Shown: in pieces, positions 17,538 through 26,570 of the stretch
Position numbering within the stretch: position 1 is the stretch's first letter
How the letters are laid out: each line of letters opens with the position of its first letter
Assembly: GCF_028737315.1 (NCBI RefSeq)
Contig: NZ_JAQZAO010000004.1
Location: 310,001 to 374,000, forward strand
Source of the DNA: Actinomycetospora lemnae
GTDB lineage: Bacteria > Actinomycetota > Actinomycetes > Mycobacteriales > Pseudonocardiaceae
DNA length: 64,000 nucleotides
Direction: 5' to 3'
Program-made: the position numbers and the translations under genes
Notes under the pieces: generated by a model
Databases searched by the model: none
Seen by the model: only the letters and a program-made list of their open reading frames with translations
Told to the model about the DNA's origin: nothing

Positions 17538-17611
17538 CGGGGTTCTCCTGGCGGAATCGGCACCCGCGTGTCGGGGTGTGCCTCTACCGTCAGGGCGGTC
17601 CGAGCGATCGA

Positions 17612-17630
17612 CCCGGAAGAAAATTCCGGG
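17612..17630. promoter_or_regulatory. candidate operator between the transfer operon and its regulator
   Basis: CCCGGAAGAAAATTCCGGG is a perfect 7-bp inverted repeat with a 5-nt spacer, in the 125-bp divergent region between ATG 17537 and ATG 17663. Its place suggests binding by the XRE regulator to control both directions. Confidence 0.55.
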
Positions 17631-17662
17631 GTCGTCGAGCTGGGCGGAAGGACGGTCTTGCC

Positions 17663-18892
17663 ATGCGCGGGATGACCGAGTCACTGACCATCGGCGAACG
17701 AGTGGCGTTCTACCGCCGACGCCGCGGACTCTCCCAGGAAGTAGTCGCCGGTCTCGTCGGGCGCACCGAGGACTGGCTTAGTAAGATCGAGAACAACCGG
17801 GCCGAGCTGGACCGGCTCTCGGTGATCCGGAAGTTCGCCGACGTCCTCGACGTCTCCCTGGGCGACCTACTTGGCGAGCCGACCTTCCTGGACTGGACTG
17901 CCGACAGCGGCACCGCCACCGTCACGGCGCTGCGCACGGCGCTGATGGACTACCGCCAGCTCAACCCGATCCTGCGCCGCGCCGGGAACACGGCTGAGCC
18001 GCCCGCCATCGCGCACCTCGAGCGCGACGTGGCCGACGTGTTCAACGCCTACCAAGCCGCCCGCTTCGGCTTCGTCACCGCGCGGACTCCGCTGCTGCTG
18101 GCGGACGCACTGCTGGCCGTGGACACCCACGAGGGCGCCGAGCTCGAGCGCGCACACGCGCTGCTGGCCCTGTCGTACCAGGTATCGGCGTCGACCCTGA
18201 CCAAGCTCGGGGAGTGCGACCTGGCATGGATGGCCGCCGACCGCGGCCTGACCGCGGCCCAGCGCGCCGGCGACCTCACGGTGATGGGGTCGCTGTTCCG
18301 TTCGGTCGTCCACTCCCTGCTCGCGACCGGCCGGTACGACGCTGCCGCACGGCTCACCGCCGACGGGTCGGACTACCTCAGCGAGTCCCTCGGCTCGGCC
18401 GACGCCGGCCTGTGGTCGGTGTATGGGTCACTGTTCCTCGCCGGCGCGATGGCCTCCTCGCGGATGGAGGACCGCAGCCTGACGCGTGACTTCCTCGAGC
18501 ACGCCCAGCGCGCCGCCCGCTATCTCGGCGCCGACGGCAATCATCTCTGGACCGCCTTCGGCCCCACGAACGTCGCGATCCACCGCGTCGCAACGGCGAT
18601 GGAGCTGGGCGATGTCCAGGTCGCAATTGACCTCGGTCCGCAGATCGACACCTCGGCCCTACCAACCGAGCGCCGCGTCCGCCACGCCCTCGAGACGGCC
18701 CGCGTGCTGTCGACGTCCAATCGCCGGGACGAGGCGCTGGCGACCGTCCTCGGCGCCGAGCGCCTGGCGCCCGAGCAGGTCCGCCACCACTTCATCAGCC
18801 GCCAGCTCGTCCTGTCCTGGATGAAGAACCCTCGCGGCGCCGTGAGCGCCGAGCTCGGCGCCCTCGCCCACCGCCTCCGGCTCGCCGCCTGA
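17663..18892 (+). CDS. XRE-family HTH regulator with C-terminal TPR-like domain
   Basis: 409 residues: N-terminal Cro/C1-type HTH (about 10-65; LTIGERVAFYRRRRGLSQEVVAGLVGR is the start of it) and a long all-helical region (70-405) with the look of tetratricopeptide repeats. Proteins of this layout often respond to a peptide or small ligand bound by the repeats. Divergent from the transfer operon, with a palindromic candidate operator between them, it is the likely master regulator of the element. ATG 17663 is chosen; ATG 17672 is in frame. Confidence 0.85.
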   Translation: MRGMTESLTIGERVAFYRRRRGLSQEVVAGLVGRTEDWLSKIENNRAELDRLSVIRKFADVLDVSLGDLLGEPTFLDWTADSGTATVTALRTALMDYRQLNPILRRAGNTAEPPAIAHLERDVADVFNAYQAARFGFVTARTPLLLADALLAVDTHEGAELERAHALLALSYQVSASTLTKLGECDLAWMAADRGLTAAQRAGDLTVMGSLFRSVVHSLLATGRYDAAARLTADGSDYLSESLGSADAGLWSVYGSLFLAGAMASSRMEDRSLTRDFLEHAQRAARYLGADGNHLWTAFGPTNVAIHRVATAMELGDVQVAIDLGPQIDTSALPTERRVRHALETARVLSTSNRRDEALATVLGAERLAPEQVRHHFISRQLVLSWMKNPRGAVSAELGALAHRLRLAA

Positions 18893-18912
18893 ACCGGCCC
18901 AGCCTGGGCCCG

Positions 18913-18918
18913 TACTCT
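18913..18918 (+). promoter_or_regulatory. candidate -10 element of the Nudix gene (leaderless)
   Basis: TACTCT lies 7 nt before ATG 18926, the same leaderless geometry seen at mshA and ppx. Confidence 0.35.
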
Positions 18919-18925
18919 CGGCGCC

Positions 18926-19405
18926 ATGTCGTCGCCAGAGGACAGCTTCGCTACGCCCCGAGTCGCTGCGGGCGCGCTCTTCGTCGCCTCCGACGGTCGG
19001 GTCCTCCTCGTGCACCCGACGTATAAGGACACCTGGGACCTCCCTGGCGGGTACGTCGAGCGCGGCGAGTCTCCGGCGGCCGCCTGCCGGCGCGAGGTCT
19101 TGGAGGAGCTCGGTATCGATCGGGCGCCGCTTAGTCTTGCCGCCATCGATTGGGCGCCCCACGAACGGGAGGGCGACAAGTTACTATTCATCTTCGATTG
19201 CGGCCTCTTGGGGGTCGACGAGGAGCGAATCCGGCTCGACGGCAGTGAAATCGATCGGTGGGATTGGGTCGACGCAGGCAATTTCGATCAGCTCCTCATT
19301 CCGCGTCTCGCACGTCGGATTCGCTCGGTCACCAATCGAGGCTCTACTCCGACTGTCTACCTCGAGAACGGTATCCCCATGGAGATTGAGTCGTCCGTGA
19401 GGTAG
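18926..19405 (+). CDS. Nudix hydrolase of the integrated element
   Basis: 159 residues with a complete Nudix box (residues 41-64: G-x5-E-x7-REVLEELG), which binds Mg2+ and hydrolyses nucleoside-diphosphate-linked compounds. A Nudix protein, Pif, gives transfer immunity in the related element pSAM2 by recall, so an immunity or regulatory role is plausible here, but the substrate cannot be read. It follows the XRE gene by 33 bp and has its own leaderless -10. Codon use becomes AT-richer towards its 3' end, marking the transition into the cargo. Confidence 0.88.
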   Translation: MSSPEDSFATPRVAAGALFVASDGRVLLVHPTYKDTWDLPGGYVERGESPAAACRREVLEELGIDRAPLSLAAIDWAPHEREGDKLLFIFDCGLLGVDEERIRLDGSEIDRWDWVDAGNFDQLLIPRLARRIRSVTNRGSTPTVYLENGIPMEIESSVR

Positions 19406-19517
19406 GGAGTACTGGCTTCGAGCGTCCGGTCGCTAGTGGTTGACGGTGGCAGACCTGCAAGCATGAAGTGGCGTGCGGCAAATTCGTGCGAAAGATGGAT
19501 GAACCCGGAGGCGGGGA

Positions 19518-20369
19518 GTGCGAGCCCAGGACTTCTTTACTGAAACCAACTCCGGGCTGCAGCGTGCTGATGCTTGGGATACGGTCGAGACCCTCGATGA
19601 ACAGATGCTCGACCGACTTCGTGCGGGTGCCGTAAAGGGTCGAGATGACGTCGCTGTCGCTCAAGGACTAGTTGAGCTGGTCAGCGACGAATTAACTGGC
19701 TACGGCACCGACGGGTCCCACCGCCTCGAGAATCGGCAGATCGAAATAGTCATCAAGACGATGTACGCGGTACTCGCCAGGCTAAATATCGACACTCCTA
19801 GGCTTCCCTTCCGAGACTTCGAGCGTTTTCGAACCTATTGGAACAAGAACGGTGGCTACGGGAGTTGGCAAGCGAGACGGGACATGGTGCACGAACTATT
19901 GGAGCCCGTACGACTAACGCTTGATGGTCTCGAGGAGCTGAGTTTCGACGAGCTGGCCGAGCCGGCGTCACCCCGCAACGTCACCGGCTGGCCGAGAGTA
20001 GACGAAGAGATCAAAGAACTTCGACGTCGATTTCGTTCGAGTGTAACAATCCAAGACTACCGCGCCGTGGGTACGCACTGCGTCGGAGTGCTTGAGGCCC
20101 TGAGCCGCACGGCTTATAGCGTTGATCGCCATCTCCGTGACGGTGAGTCAGAGCCGCCGGTATCGAAATCGAAAACTCGGCTCGACAGGGTGATTGAGTG
20201 TGCAATGCCGGGCGAAGCGAACGAAGAGTTACGCGGGCTAGCGAAGAGGGCGGTCGCGGCCGCCCACCTAATAAAACACAAGGAGACCCCGGATCGTCGG
20301 GAGGCTGGGATCGCAGCAGACACCACTATTCTGCTCGCGAATATTGTCAGGCGACTCGACTCCGACTGA
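19518..20369 (+). CDS. cargo protein 1, unknown; C-terminal HEPN/Abi-like helical region
   Basis: 283 residues, clearly AT-richer than the flanks. GTG 19518 is supported by GGAGG 6 nt upstream. An N-terminal helical region (about 40-135) precedes a C-terminal helical domain (150-283) ending in a segment with AHLIKHKETPDRREAGIAAD, a pattern I associate with C-terminal domains of abortive-infection and HEPN-like proteins. No catalytic motif can be assigned with confidence. It begins a block of four low-GC genes inside the element, which together look like a defence or accessory module. Confidence 0.7.
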   Translation: MRAQDFFTETNSGLQRADAWDTVETLDEQMLDRLRAGAVKGRDDVAVAQGLVELVSDELTGYGTDGSHRLENRQIEIVIKTMYAVLARLNIDTPRLPFRDFERFRTYWNKNGGYGSWQARRDMVHELLEPVRLTLDGLEELSFDELAEPASPRNVTGWPRVDEEIKELRRRFRSSVTIQDYRAVGTHCVGVLEALSRTAYSVDRHLRDGESEPPVSKSKTRLDRVIECAMPGEANEELRGLAKRAVAAAHLIKHKETPDRREAGIAADTTILLANIVRRLDSD

Positions 20370-20460
20370 TTAGAGGTCAGAGCCACCCGTCCGAAAGCCA
20401 GCGCGCAGGTGGTGTCAGGCCGGCGAACGGCGTCGCCCGAAACGTATGAGGAGTGATCCG

Positions 20461-21660
20461 GTGCTCGTCGCCTATCATTTCGACGAGGATGAGACTCCCC
20501 GTCGTCCCTATACGCCGCCACTTCGGGTGATTGAGGCTTCCTGCGTCTTAGCGATAGTCGAAGCGGTGCCAGCCTATCGAAGGCACGTCACTATTCGGTC
20601 CGGTATACCTGCTGTTGACCGTTTGAGAGTCGAAGAACACGTCGCGTATGCCTTAGCGGAGGACCTATTGAACGGTGCGTCAGCGTGGAAGACGCTGAGC
20701 GACGACCCTCACCCTTACCTTATACAGTTGACGGATCGTCGGGTATCGGTCGAGCTTATCGATGGGCTCTCCTTGGACGATGCGATCCGGGTCGACGAGC
20801 TACTTAAAGAGGATTCGGGCTATCTCGGGGCCCTTCAGGTGAGACAGGAACTGCCGAGACCGTGGGTCTTCTACGCGGCGGCGCTTCCATTAAGCTATCG
20901 CATCCATCGCAATTCGGTTTCCCTCCTGTATAGCGCGGATCAAGACCCTGAAGTTGCTGGCGAGGACAACCGAGATCATGCGTGGTTGGCCGAGTTGCGC
21001 GACTATCTTTGCTCGGAGCCCCAAATATCGATCGGGTTCGGAAGCTCCGGATATCAAGACTTATCGATTATCGACAAGAGAAGCTTGGAGTACGCGCAGA
21101 AGACGGCCAGGGTCGATAGGGTATTGGGGAGCTTGCTCTCCGGGGTGGTCGCCGACATATACCTTCGCGCCCGGATGATCGACCCAGATTTGATCGAGGT
21201 GTACGACGCCGCACTCATCGCCATGGAGCAGCACACGGGCCCGGAGCAGCTTGCGCAGGTCGCTCTTTCATGTAGGCGTCTCTTGGAGCGCCTCGCCGAC
21301 GCCCTTTATCCAGCTCGCCCCGAGACAGTGGACGGTCGCAATGTTTCGGAGGACAAGTATCGCAACAGGTTGTGGGCGTACATCGAGGAGCAGATGACCT
21401 CGAGCACGGAATCCGCGATCCTACTCGCCAATCTCGTTGATGTGGGAACGCGGGTAAATAGTCTGGACGCTGCCTCAAATAAGGGTTTGCACGCGAAAGT
21501 CGTAGGCAGCTCTGAGATACATCGACTTCTGGTGAATCTCACCGTGCTTGTATTTGACCTTATGGGCCTGAAAAAAGTAGACGCGAAGCCAGCGCCTTCG
21601 TATGACGCCGAGATTGCCGCCGAGATTGGTCGGTTAATCCGTGGCGATCGTGACCACTGA
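20461..21660 (+). CDS. cargo protein 2, unknown; HEPN-like C-terminal region
   Basis: 399 residues from GTG 20461; GAGGAG lies 7-8 nt before it, whereas ATG 20446 has no ribosome site. The N-terminal 200 residues are mixed and unrecognised. The C-terminal half (about 215-375) is helical, with CRRLLERLADALYP, an NRL turn and NKGLHA, a layout resembling HEPN-type domains with an Arg/Asn...His motif. Composition is low-GC like cargo protein 1, which lies 91 bp upstream in the same direction; the two may act together. Confidence 0.68.
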   Translation: MLVAYHFDEDETPRRPYTPPLRVIEASCVLAIVEAVPAYRRHVTIRSGIPAVDRLRVEEHVAYALAEDLLNGASAWKTLSDDPHPYLIQLTDRRVSVELIDGLSLDDAIRVDELLKEDSGYLGALQVRQELPRPWVFYAAALPLSYRIHRNSVSLLYSADQDPEVAGEDNRDHAWLAELRDYLCSEPQISIGFGSSGYQDLSIIDKRSLEYAQKTARVDRVLGSLLSGVVADIYLRARMIDPDLIEVYDAALIAMEQHTGPEQLAQVALSCRRLLERLADALYPARPETVDGRNVSEDKYRNRLWAYIEEQMTSSTESAILLANLVDVGTRVNSLDAASNKGLHAKVVGSSEIHRLLVNLTVLVFDLMGLKKVDAKPAPSYDAEIAAEIGRLIRGDRDH

Positions 21661-21763
21661 CGGTGCGTGCCGTTCATAAGTCTTCGGCGGGTGGAACCCA
21701 GCAGAGTGGCCCGTCATAGACCCACTCGGTCAGCCGCCACGTCGACGGGCGCTGCGAAGGGCG

Positions 21764-22969
21764 CTACGCCTTTGGGGCCTCGACTTCGCCAATACCTTGG
21801 CCGGGTGGCTCGTACGTTGCGGTGTCGGGGCCCCACACCTCGAAATTGAGGTCCCGAGCCGTGATGCCCTCGCCGACCACAGGTGTCACCCGGAACTCGG
21901 GAGTTACGTCTACTGTTGCATCAGAGTATGACGCTGACTTGACGATTGTCTCTACTCGCACGTACGGGTAAGCCATGTCCTCCTGTGCGAGCTTGGAAAC
22001 ATCTCCGTGAAGTACTCCGCGCACGTACTTGGCCATCGGGATCGATGGGAGCGGCCTCGAAAATCTAGGGCTAAGTAGTCGGGACGCCAGCGGATCGGCG
22101 AGGCCCGAGAATTGAATTATTGCGTTCCGCACGTAGTGCGCGACCGCTGTATGGTGCGTTGCAGAGTATTGCTTGATGGTCTCAAAATCCAAGTATCCAT
22201 GCTCGAAGCCGTCACTGGCTTTCTTGGCCTCGCGGTAGGCTTGGTCGTTTCCCTGAAAGAGGACTCGGCGGCGAATTTCAGGGTCCAGCGACGTTACGTC
22301 GATGTTCCAGCGCGCGAGTAACTCTGGCTGCGTTCCGGCGTCCTCAATAGTTGCGCTTTTGGCGATTGGAGTGAGGGTCTCCATTGCCATGTAAAGGTGA
22401 GCCAGAGCGAGAATTTGGCTTCCCGGGCGAAAATGCTGAACAGCGAGTTGGTATTGCCCGCACGCTCGGAACAATCGGTCCCGCGAAGGGCTTGAGATCA
22501 AGTGTCGGAAGAGTTCTTGGTAGGCCTCGGGGTCAGGGTGACGGTTCACCCGAGGTAGACCTATCTCTTCTGTGATCGCGTTCTGGAAGAACTCATGTTC
22601 GTCTCGATCTGGAGACACGTCAAATGCCAACTCGACTTCAAGCGGATCAACCCCGGCATTTGTTGCGACAGTCAAGATCGACACGGCAGTATTAGCCATG
22701 TCGGTGTGCCGAGGGATTGCTTCGTCTAGCGACTCGCCGGGCCCAGTCACTTCTAGCCAGAGTTCGCGGTGTACCTCGGACCCAGATTCCGTAGGTCGGT
22801 AGCGCGTGCGCAGAACGATGCTAGTAGTTCCACGTTCTTCGGATCCAATGAGGCGGATCTCTTCGCCCCTGTCGAGCCGGCAAGCGGACGACGCTCGAAG
22901 GACGGTTAGGAAGGTTAGGTCTGCCATGTCGTTGTTGCCTAGCTCTCTATCGTTGGGGCGACTCTTCAC
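21764..22969 (-). CDS. cargo protein 3, unknown; mostly helical
   Basis: 401 residues. GTG 22969 overlaps the stop of the membrane-protein gene (GTGA), which argues for this start; ATG 22927 is the alternative. A beta-rich N-terminal region (about 15-140) is followed by a helical region with ALAHLYMAMETLTPI (about 193-207) and ASDGFEHGYLD (about 251-261), which could be another HEPN-like fold. No enzyme motif is recognised. It converges on cargo protein 2 and forms a two-gene unit with the upstream membrane protein. Confidence 0.68.
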   Translation of the reverse strand: MKSRPNDRELGNNDMADLTFLTVLRASSACRLDRGEEIRLIGSEERGTTSIVLRTRYRPTESGSEVHRELWLEVTGPGESLDEAIPRHTDMANTAVSILTVATNAGVDPLEVELAFDVSPDRDEHEFFQNAITEEIGLPRVNRHPDPEAYQELFRHLISSPSRDRLFRACGQYQLAVQHFRPGSQILALAHLYMAMETLTPIAKSATIEDAGTQPELLARWNIDVTSLDPEIRRRVLFQGNDQAYREAKKASDGFEHGYLDFETIKQYSATHHTAVAHYVRNAIIQFSGLADPLASRLLSPRFSRPLPSIPMAKYVRGVLHGDVSKLAQEDMAYPYVRVETIVKSASYSDATVDVTPEFRVTPVVGEGITARDLNFEVWGPDTATYEPPGQGIGEVEAPKA

Positions 22970-23601
22970 TGCGTATCGGAAGTACCTGCAGGCGGCCCTG
23001 ACTGCGGTGGTCGTCCTACGGCAAAGAACTGGTCAGCAAGACTGTTGAGCTTCTGCAATACCTTCAGCCAGGAGAATCCTGTTAAAATTCCGAGCGAAAG
23101 AAATGCCCAGTTCGAGCTCGTAGAAGAAGCGTTGGATGTGTCTCCGCCCGAGAACACAAGTAGCCCGCCTTTGACGAGGGCGTATGCCGCGAGCGCGATC
23201 AACGCGGCTACCCATGGGCCGACGAGATAGGAGCCTCCGTACGAAGTCTGAAAATTGCGCCGCACTGCGGCATGAAGATGCAAACCTTGGAAGGATACGA
23301 TGACAGCCCCGAAGACGCCCCCCACCACCGTGTACGTAAGCGGAGTGACTACTGCAACCTGGCTGCCGGTGAGAGACTCGGTCCCGAGAAGCGAGCGGTA
23401 TAGAGCGAAGTTGCGCGCCCACACGTCGATCAGCAGACGCCCGCTAAGGACGGCCACAATCAGGAGGTAGACACCGAGTAAGATTGGTACCCACGGCGAC
23501 GCCGGTTCTGCAGCCGGCGGCATTACGCGCTCACTCCCCTCTTCGTCCTCGGTCGTGGTCACCGTCGTGGTTTCAGTGCGGGCCTTGCTTGCTTCGGGCA
23601 C
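22966..23601 (-). CDS. cargo protein 4, multi-pass membrane protein of unknown function
   Basis: 211 residues with a charged Thr/Glu-rich cytoplasmic start and about four hydrophobic segments (near 37-56, 85-103, 127-147 and 165-180), ending in a Pro/Ser-rich tail. It is translationally coupled to cargo protein 3, which suggests a membrane-anchored partner or effector. GTG 23601 starts the longest frame; ATG 23523 is possible. No family recognised. Confidence 0.65.
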   Translation of the reverse strand: MPEASKARTETTTVTTTEDEEGSERVMPPAAEPASPWVPILLGVYLLIVAVLSGRLLIDVWARNFALYRSLLGTESLTGSQVAVVTPLTYTVVGGVFGAVIVSFQGLHLHAAVRRNFQTSYGGSYLVGPWVAALIALAAYALVKGGLLVFSGGDTSNASSTSSNWAFLSLGILTGFSWLKVLQKLNSLADQFFAVGRPPQSGPPAGTSDTQ

Positions 23602-23676
23602 GACGAGTAGTCGGCCGTCTGGGGCTTGAGCGTTACCAGGCTAGTCCCCACGAACGCGTGTCGAGGTCCTACATCG

Positions 23677-25104
23677 CTACGTGGATCGGGCCCGTCGCGG
23701 ATTGGCGGATGTCTCCTGGCGTTGAGCGCGGGCTGGTCGCGGAAGGCTGATGCCGATCACCAGGCCATTGCTTCGAAGCCATGCTTCGGCGTCTGCGAGG
23801 CCCCGACGCTCAGCCGTGTCGAGCAGCTCGGCCTCCCGGTGACTGGTCACGAGCCAATCCCAGGCGTCCGCGCTCAGGGTTAGGCGGGCGTCCGCCTCCT
23901 GATCCTCGTCGGCGATCTCATCGTCGGTTGACTCGCGCCCGAGGCCCGCGAGGTGCCGAAGGTCTCGGCCGCCGCGTGACCAGGTGAGTTGGCGTCGACC
24001 GTCGGACGCCTCTTCCCACTCCCACCAGCGGGCCAGGTCGTCGGCGCGATAGGTGTCGACAGCCTCCGCGAGGAGCTGCATGGGTGTGCGGCCACCGTGG
24101 CTGCGGCCGTGCTTGCTCGTGGCGCCGGTGACTTCGTGGGCCATCTTGGTGAAGTAGTCGGCCAGGTCGCCTTCGCCGAGGTGGGCCTTGCGCAGGTCCC
24201 AGCCGTGCTCGTCGGAGGCGTCGAAGCCCTTGCGTTCCAGCGCGCGGCGCCAGCGGCCGAACATGCGCGCCCCGACGCCAGCGGCGACGAGCTCGGCGGA
24301 CACGTCGTCGGCGAAGCACAGCAGCGCGTGAACGTGGACGTGCCAACCGTTGGCGCCGTCGGTGACCTCCACAACCCGCGCCCACCCCAGCAGACCACCG
24401 AACAGGGCGGAGTCCTTCACCCACGTCGAGCCGGACGTCACCGCGGCCCAGGCGTATCCGAGCACGTCCCAGCAGCCCTCCTTGGCCTTGATGCCGGCAA
24501 GCTCGATCTCCTCGGCCTCCGCGGCCCGCTCGTCGACGTCCCACCCGTTCGCCTCCGCGACCTCACGGTCCGCGCGGCGCTCCTCGAGCAGGTCCCGCCG
24601 GCGCCGATCGGCAGTCGAGAGGCCGAGACGGTCGCCACGCGCGTGGCGCATCGTCAAAGTGAGCATGAACGCCGACCCGCACCGCTCGTGGACCGCGCGC
24701 ATCACCGCGGTCAGGTCGTCGGCCCGACGGGTGGCGACCTTGACCGCGCACACCGGACACGCCCACACCGACCCGCAGTGCTTCAGCCCGCCATAGGCCG
24801 CCGAGCGGGTGCCGTCCTTGTTCGTGATCACCCCCAGTGTCGGGCCGCTGTCGGGGCCGCCGATCTTGTGCCCGCACTGCTGCACCCGCCTCAACGACGA
24901 GATCGGCCGCAGCTGGCGACGGCGGGCCCAGCGGTCCCGGCGACGAGCCTGGAAACGCTCCTGGCGCTTCATCTCGACGGACTCGGCACCCTTGCCCGCA
25001 CCACCAGCACGCCCCGGACCGCGACGGTTCGGGGTGTGGTCCTCGCGGCGGCGCCGTCCCGGTCGAAGAGCTGTTACCCCTTTACCGAGAATCCGCGCGC
25101 TCAC
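23677..25104 (-). CDS. rolling-circle replication initiator (RepSA-like, HUH family)
   Basis: 475 residues. Initiates replication of the excised element by nicking its origin. Motifs in order: cysteine cluster C110...C116-P-V-C119 (CGSVWACPVC), metal-binding HUH motif in GWHVHVHALL (H255, H257, H259), and the nicking tyrosine in DYFTK (Y317, K320). These are the marks of Rep proteins of actinomycete integrative elements. GTG 25104 overlaps the stop of a small upstream gene (GTGA). The start is uncertain, since ATG 24972 would remove 44 basic residues. The last ~40 residues are Arg-rich and weakly conserved in appearance. Confidence 0.88.
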   Translation of the reverse strand: MSARILGKGVTALRPGRRRREDHTPNRRGPGRAGGAGKGAESVEMKRQERFQARRRDRWARRRQLRPISSLRRVQQCGHKIGGPDSGPTLGVITNKDGTRSAAYGGLKHCGSVWACPVCAVKVATRRADDLTAVMRAVHERCGSAFMLTLTMRHARGDRLGLSTADRRRRDLLEERRADREVAEANGWDVDERAAEAEEIELAGIKAKEGCWDVLGYAWAAVTSGSTWVKDSALFGGLLGWARVVEVTDGANGWHVHVHALLCFADDVSAELVAAGVGARMFGRWRRALERKGFDASDEHGWDLRKAHLGEGDLADYFTKMAHEVTGATSKHGRSHGGRTPMQLLAEAVDTYRADDLARWWEWEEASDGRRQLTWSRGGRDLRHLAGLGRESTDDEIADEDQEADARLTLSADAWDWLVTSHREAELLDTAERRGLADAEAWLRSNGLVIGISLPRPARAQRQETSANPRRARST

Positions 25105-25394
25105 CTGGCACCACCAACGGTCAGAGCCGGCGCTGACGCGCCGGCGATGGCCGGCCCTTCCGGGCCGGCCACGCTCTCACTCCTGACTTCGTCCCGTGCC
25201 GCGCGGCCGGCCCCCGGGCCAGCCACCACGACAGCGATAGCGACGACCTGGGCCACGGCGGCGACCAGGAGCAGGACGAGGCTCGGCCTCCGGCGGCCAG
25301 GCGCTCCGCCCTGGACCAGGGCACCGACCTCAGGAGAGCCCCTACCAGCAACCGAGCCGTCGAGGGAGTGCGGGTGGTCGGGACGGGGCCTCAC
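25101..25394 (-). CDS. possible small membrane protein upstream of rep
   Basis: 97 residues from GTG 25394, with one strongly hydrophobic segment (about 42-61, LVLLLVAAVAQVVAIAVVVA) and a Pro/Arg-rich N-terminus. Its TGA overlaps the rep GTG (GTGA). Small membrane genes next to rep are usual in these elements (spdB-like position). The N-terminal third has no supporting feature and the real start may lie further in. Confidence 0.45.
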   Translation of the reverse strand: MRPRPDHPHSLDGSVAGRGSPEVGALVQGGAPGRRRPSLVLLLVAAVAQVVAIAVVVAGPGAGRAARDEVRSESVAGPEGPAIAGASAPALTVGGAR

Positions 25395-25634
25395 CCACGA
25401 CGACGCTCCCAAGGGCTGCCAGACCGCCCGCACAGCCGCAAGCGCCCGACAACCGGCCCCACACCCGTCATCGAGGATCGGGGCGCTTGCACCCGCACGA
25501 GCGGCCCGGCAGGGCAGAGCCCGCGCCGCCGAGGGAGAGACCCCGAGGCGCAGGCTTGGCGATTTGCACGGTCGGGGCGTAACACTCCTGTGACTCTGCT
25601 CGATGCGCTCGTAGCGAAGGGGGGCGTCAGCTTC
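25395..25634. other. non-coding divergent region between rep and the zinc-ribbon gene
   Basis: Holds repeat A (25469-25546), which is about 88% identical to a segment at 27104-27172 in the decayed second element. No gene is seen. It should contain the promoters of both divergent units and could hold the replication origin, but no nick-site motif was recognised. Confidence 0.45.
25469..25546 (+). repeat. diverged direct repeat, copy A
   Basis: About 75 bp matching 27104-27172 with a few substitutions and single-base gaps; the longest exact run is CGCGCCGCCGAGGGAGAGAC-like sequence near 25521-25541. Both copies lie upstream of small rightward genes. Confidence 0.6.
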
Positions 25635-26570
25635 ATGGGTTGCCCGAAGTGCGGAGGGTCGGCGCGCCAAGAACTGGCGCCCGGGTTCTTCGAGTGTTCG
25701 TCCCGAGTTGTCGTGGACTTGGACCTTGCTACAAACACTCCGATTGAGGGATACTGCGCTACCCGCTACCAGGGTGTCTCGGGTACAGCGGCCGTCGGAA
25801 TCTGCCCTTGCGGAACGTTGGCACTTCGGATGTGCCGCGGGTGCCTTACAGCCGCGATGTGTTACGCGCATGGCTACGAACACAAGGGCTCTTGGTATTG
25901 CTCGAAGTGTAGCTCTGAACTCCAACGGGACATCATCCAGGAAAGAATCTCGGCGAAGGAGCGCTACAGGAGACTCCCTGTGCTGCCAAGCGTTCTCCTT
26001 GAGGACTGGCTGGCAGGCCGTGTCAACGGCTCCGAATTTGTCGAAGGCGAGACTCATCGTGCGGATGACTGGACCTGTGAAGCTGTCTGGCGCGTGGCAT
26101 CTCGCCGTGGTTTGATCCCCAGAATTCCAGTCGGACGCAAGTATTTTCTCGAGAAGCGCGGGATTACCTACGTCAGCTGCGATGACGGCGACAGGCGATT
26201 CCCGCAATGGAGCGTTGAGGTCAGTGGGGGCGAGCCGTTCACGAAGATCGGCCGAGAACTTAAGCGGCCCGTCTATGGAGAGATTGGCGAATCGGACCCT
26301 TTTGTCTTGTTGAAGAGGGGGGTAGAACAGGAGCTGCCAGGTGCCGAGAAGAGGGCACGAGAAGTCGAGCAGGAACGTGCGCGGGCGCTGGTCACGTTGA
26401 AGGTCAAATGGGCCGCCTTGAGCGTCGCCATTCTTATCGCTCTCCTCTTCGTTCTGGACGACTACTTTGGGCTGGTCGCAATTAATCCTTTTGGTGTTGC
26501 AATCGGAGACTTCATTGAAACTGGCCGCGTGATTCGTGAGGCACTTAACTCCTATTCGCCGTCCGAGTGA
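25635..26570 (+). CDS. cargo protein 5: multi-cysteine zinc-ribbon protein with a C-terminal membrane segment
   Basis: 311 residues from ATG 25635. The first 100 residues hold several cysteine pairs (CPKCGG, CPCG, CRGC, CSKC), as in tandem zinc ribbons. A middle region of about 130 residues is unrecognised, a charged coiled-coil-like helix follows (REVEQERARALVTLKVKW), then a membrane segment near 256-273. The layout suggests a membrane-tethered sensor or adaptor. Composition is AT-rich like the other cargo. The gene is monocistronic and last before the right end of the element. Confidence 0.72.
   Translation: MGCPKCGGSARQELAPGFFECSSRVVVDLDLATNTPIEGYCATRYQGVSGTAAVGICPCGTLALRMCRGCLTAAMCYAHGYEHKGSWYCSKCSSELQRDIIQERISAKERYRRLPVLPSVLLEDWLAGRVNGSEFVEGETHRADDWTCEAVWRVASRRGLIPRIPVGRKYFLEKRGITYVSCDDGDRRFPQWSVEVSGGEPFTKIGRELKRPVYGEIGESDPFVLLKRGVEQELPGAEKRAREVEQERARALVTLKVKWAALSVAILIALLFVLDDYFGLVAINPFGVAIGDFIETGRVIREALNSYSPSE

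Noticed and set aside
25368..25634. N-terminal extension of the zinc-ribbon protein to 25368
   Set aside because: The added residues are Arg/Pro-rich, cover repeat A, and change sharply in composition at ATG 25635, where the cysteine motifs begin.
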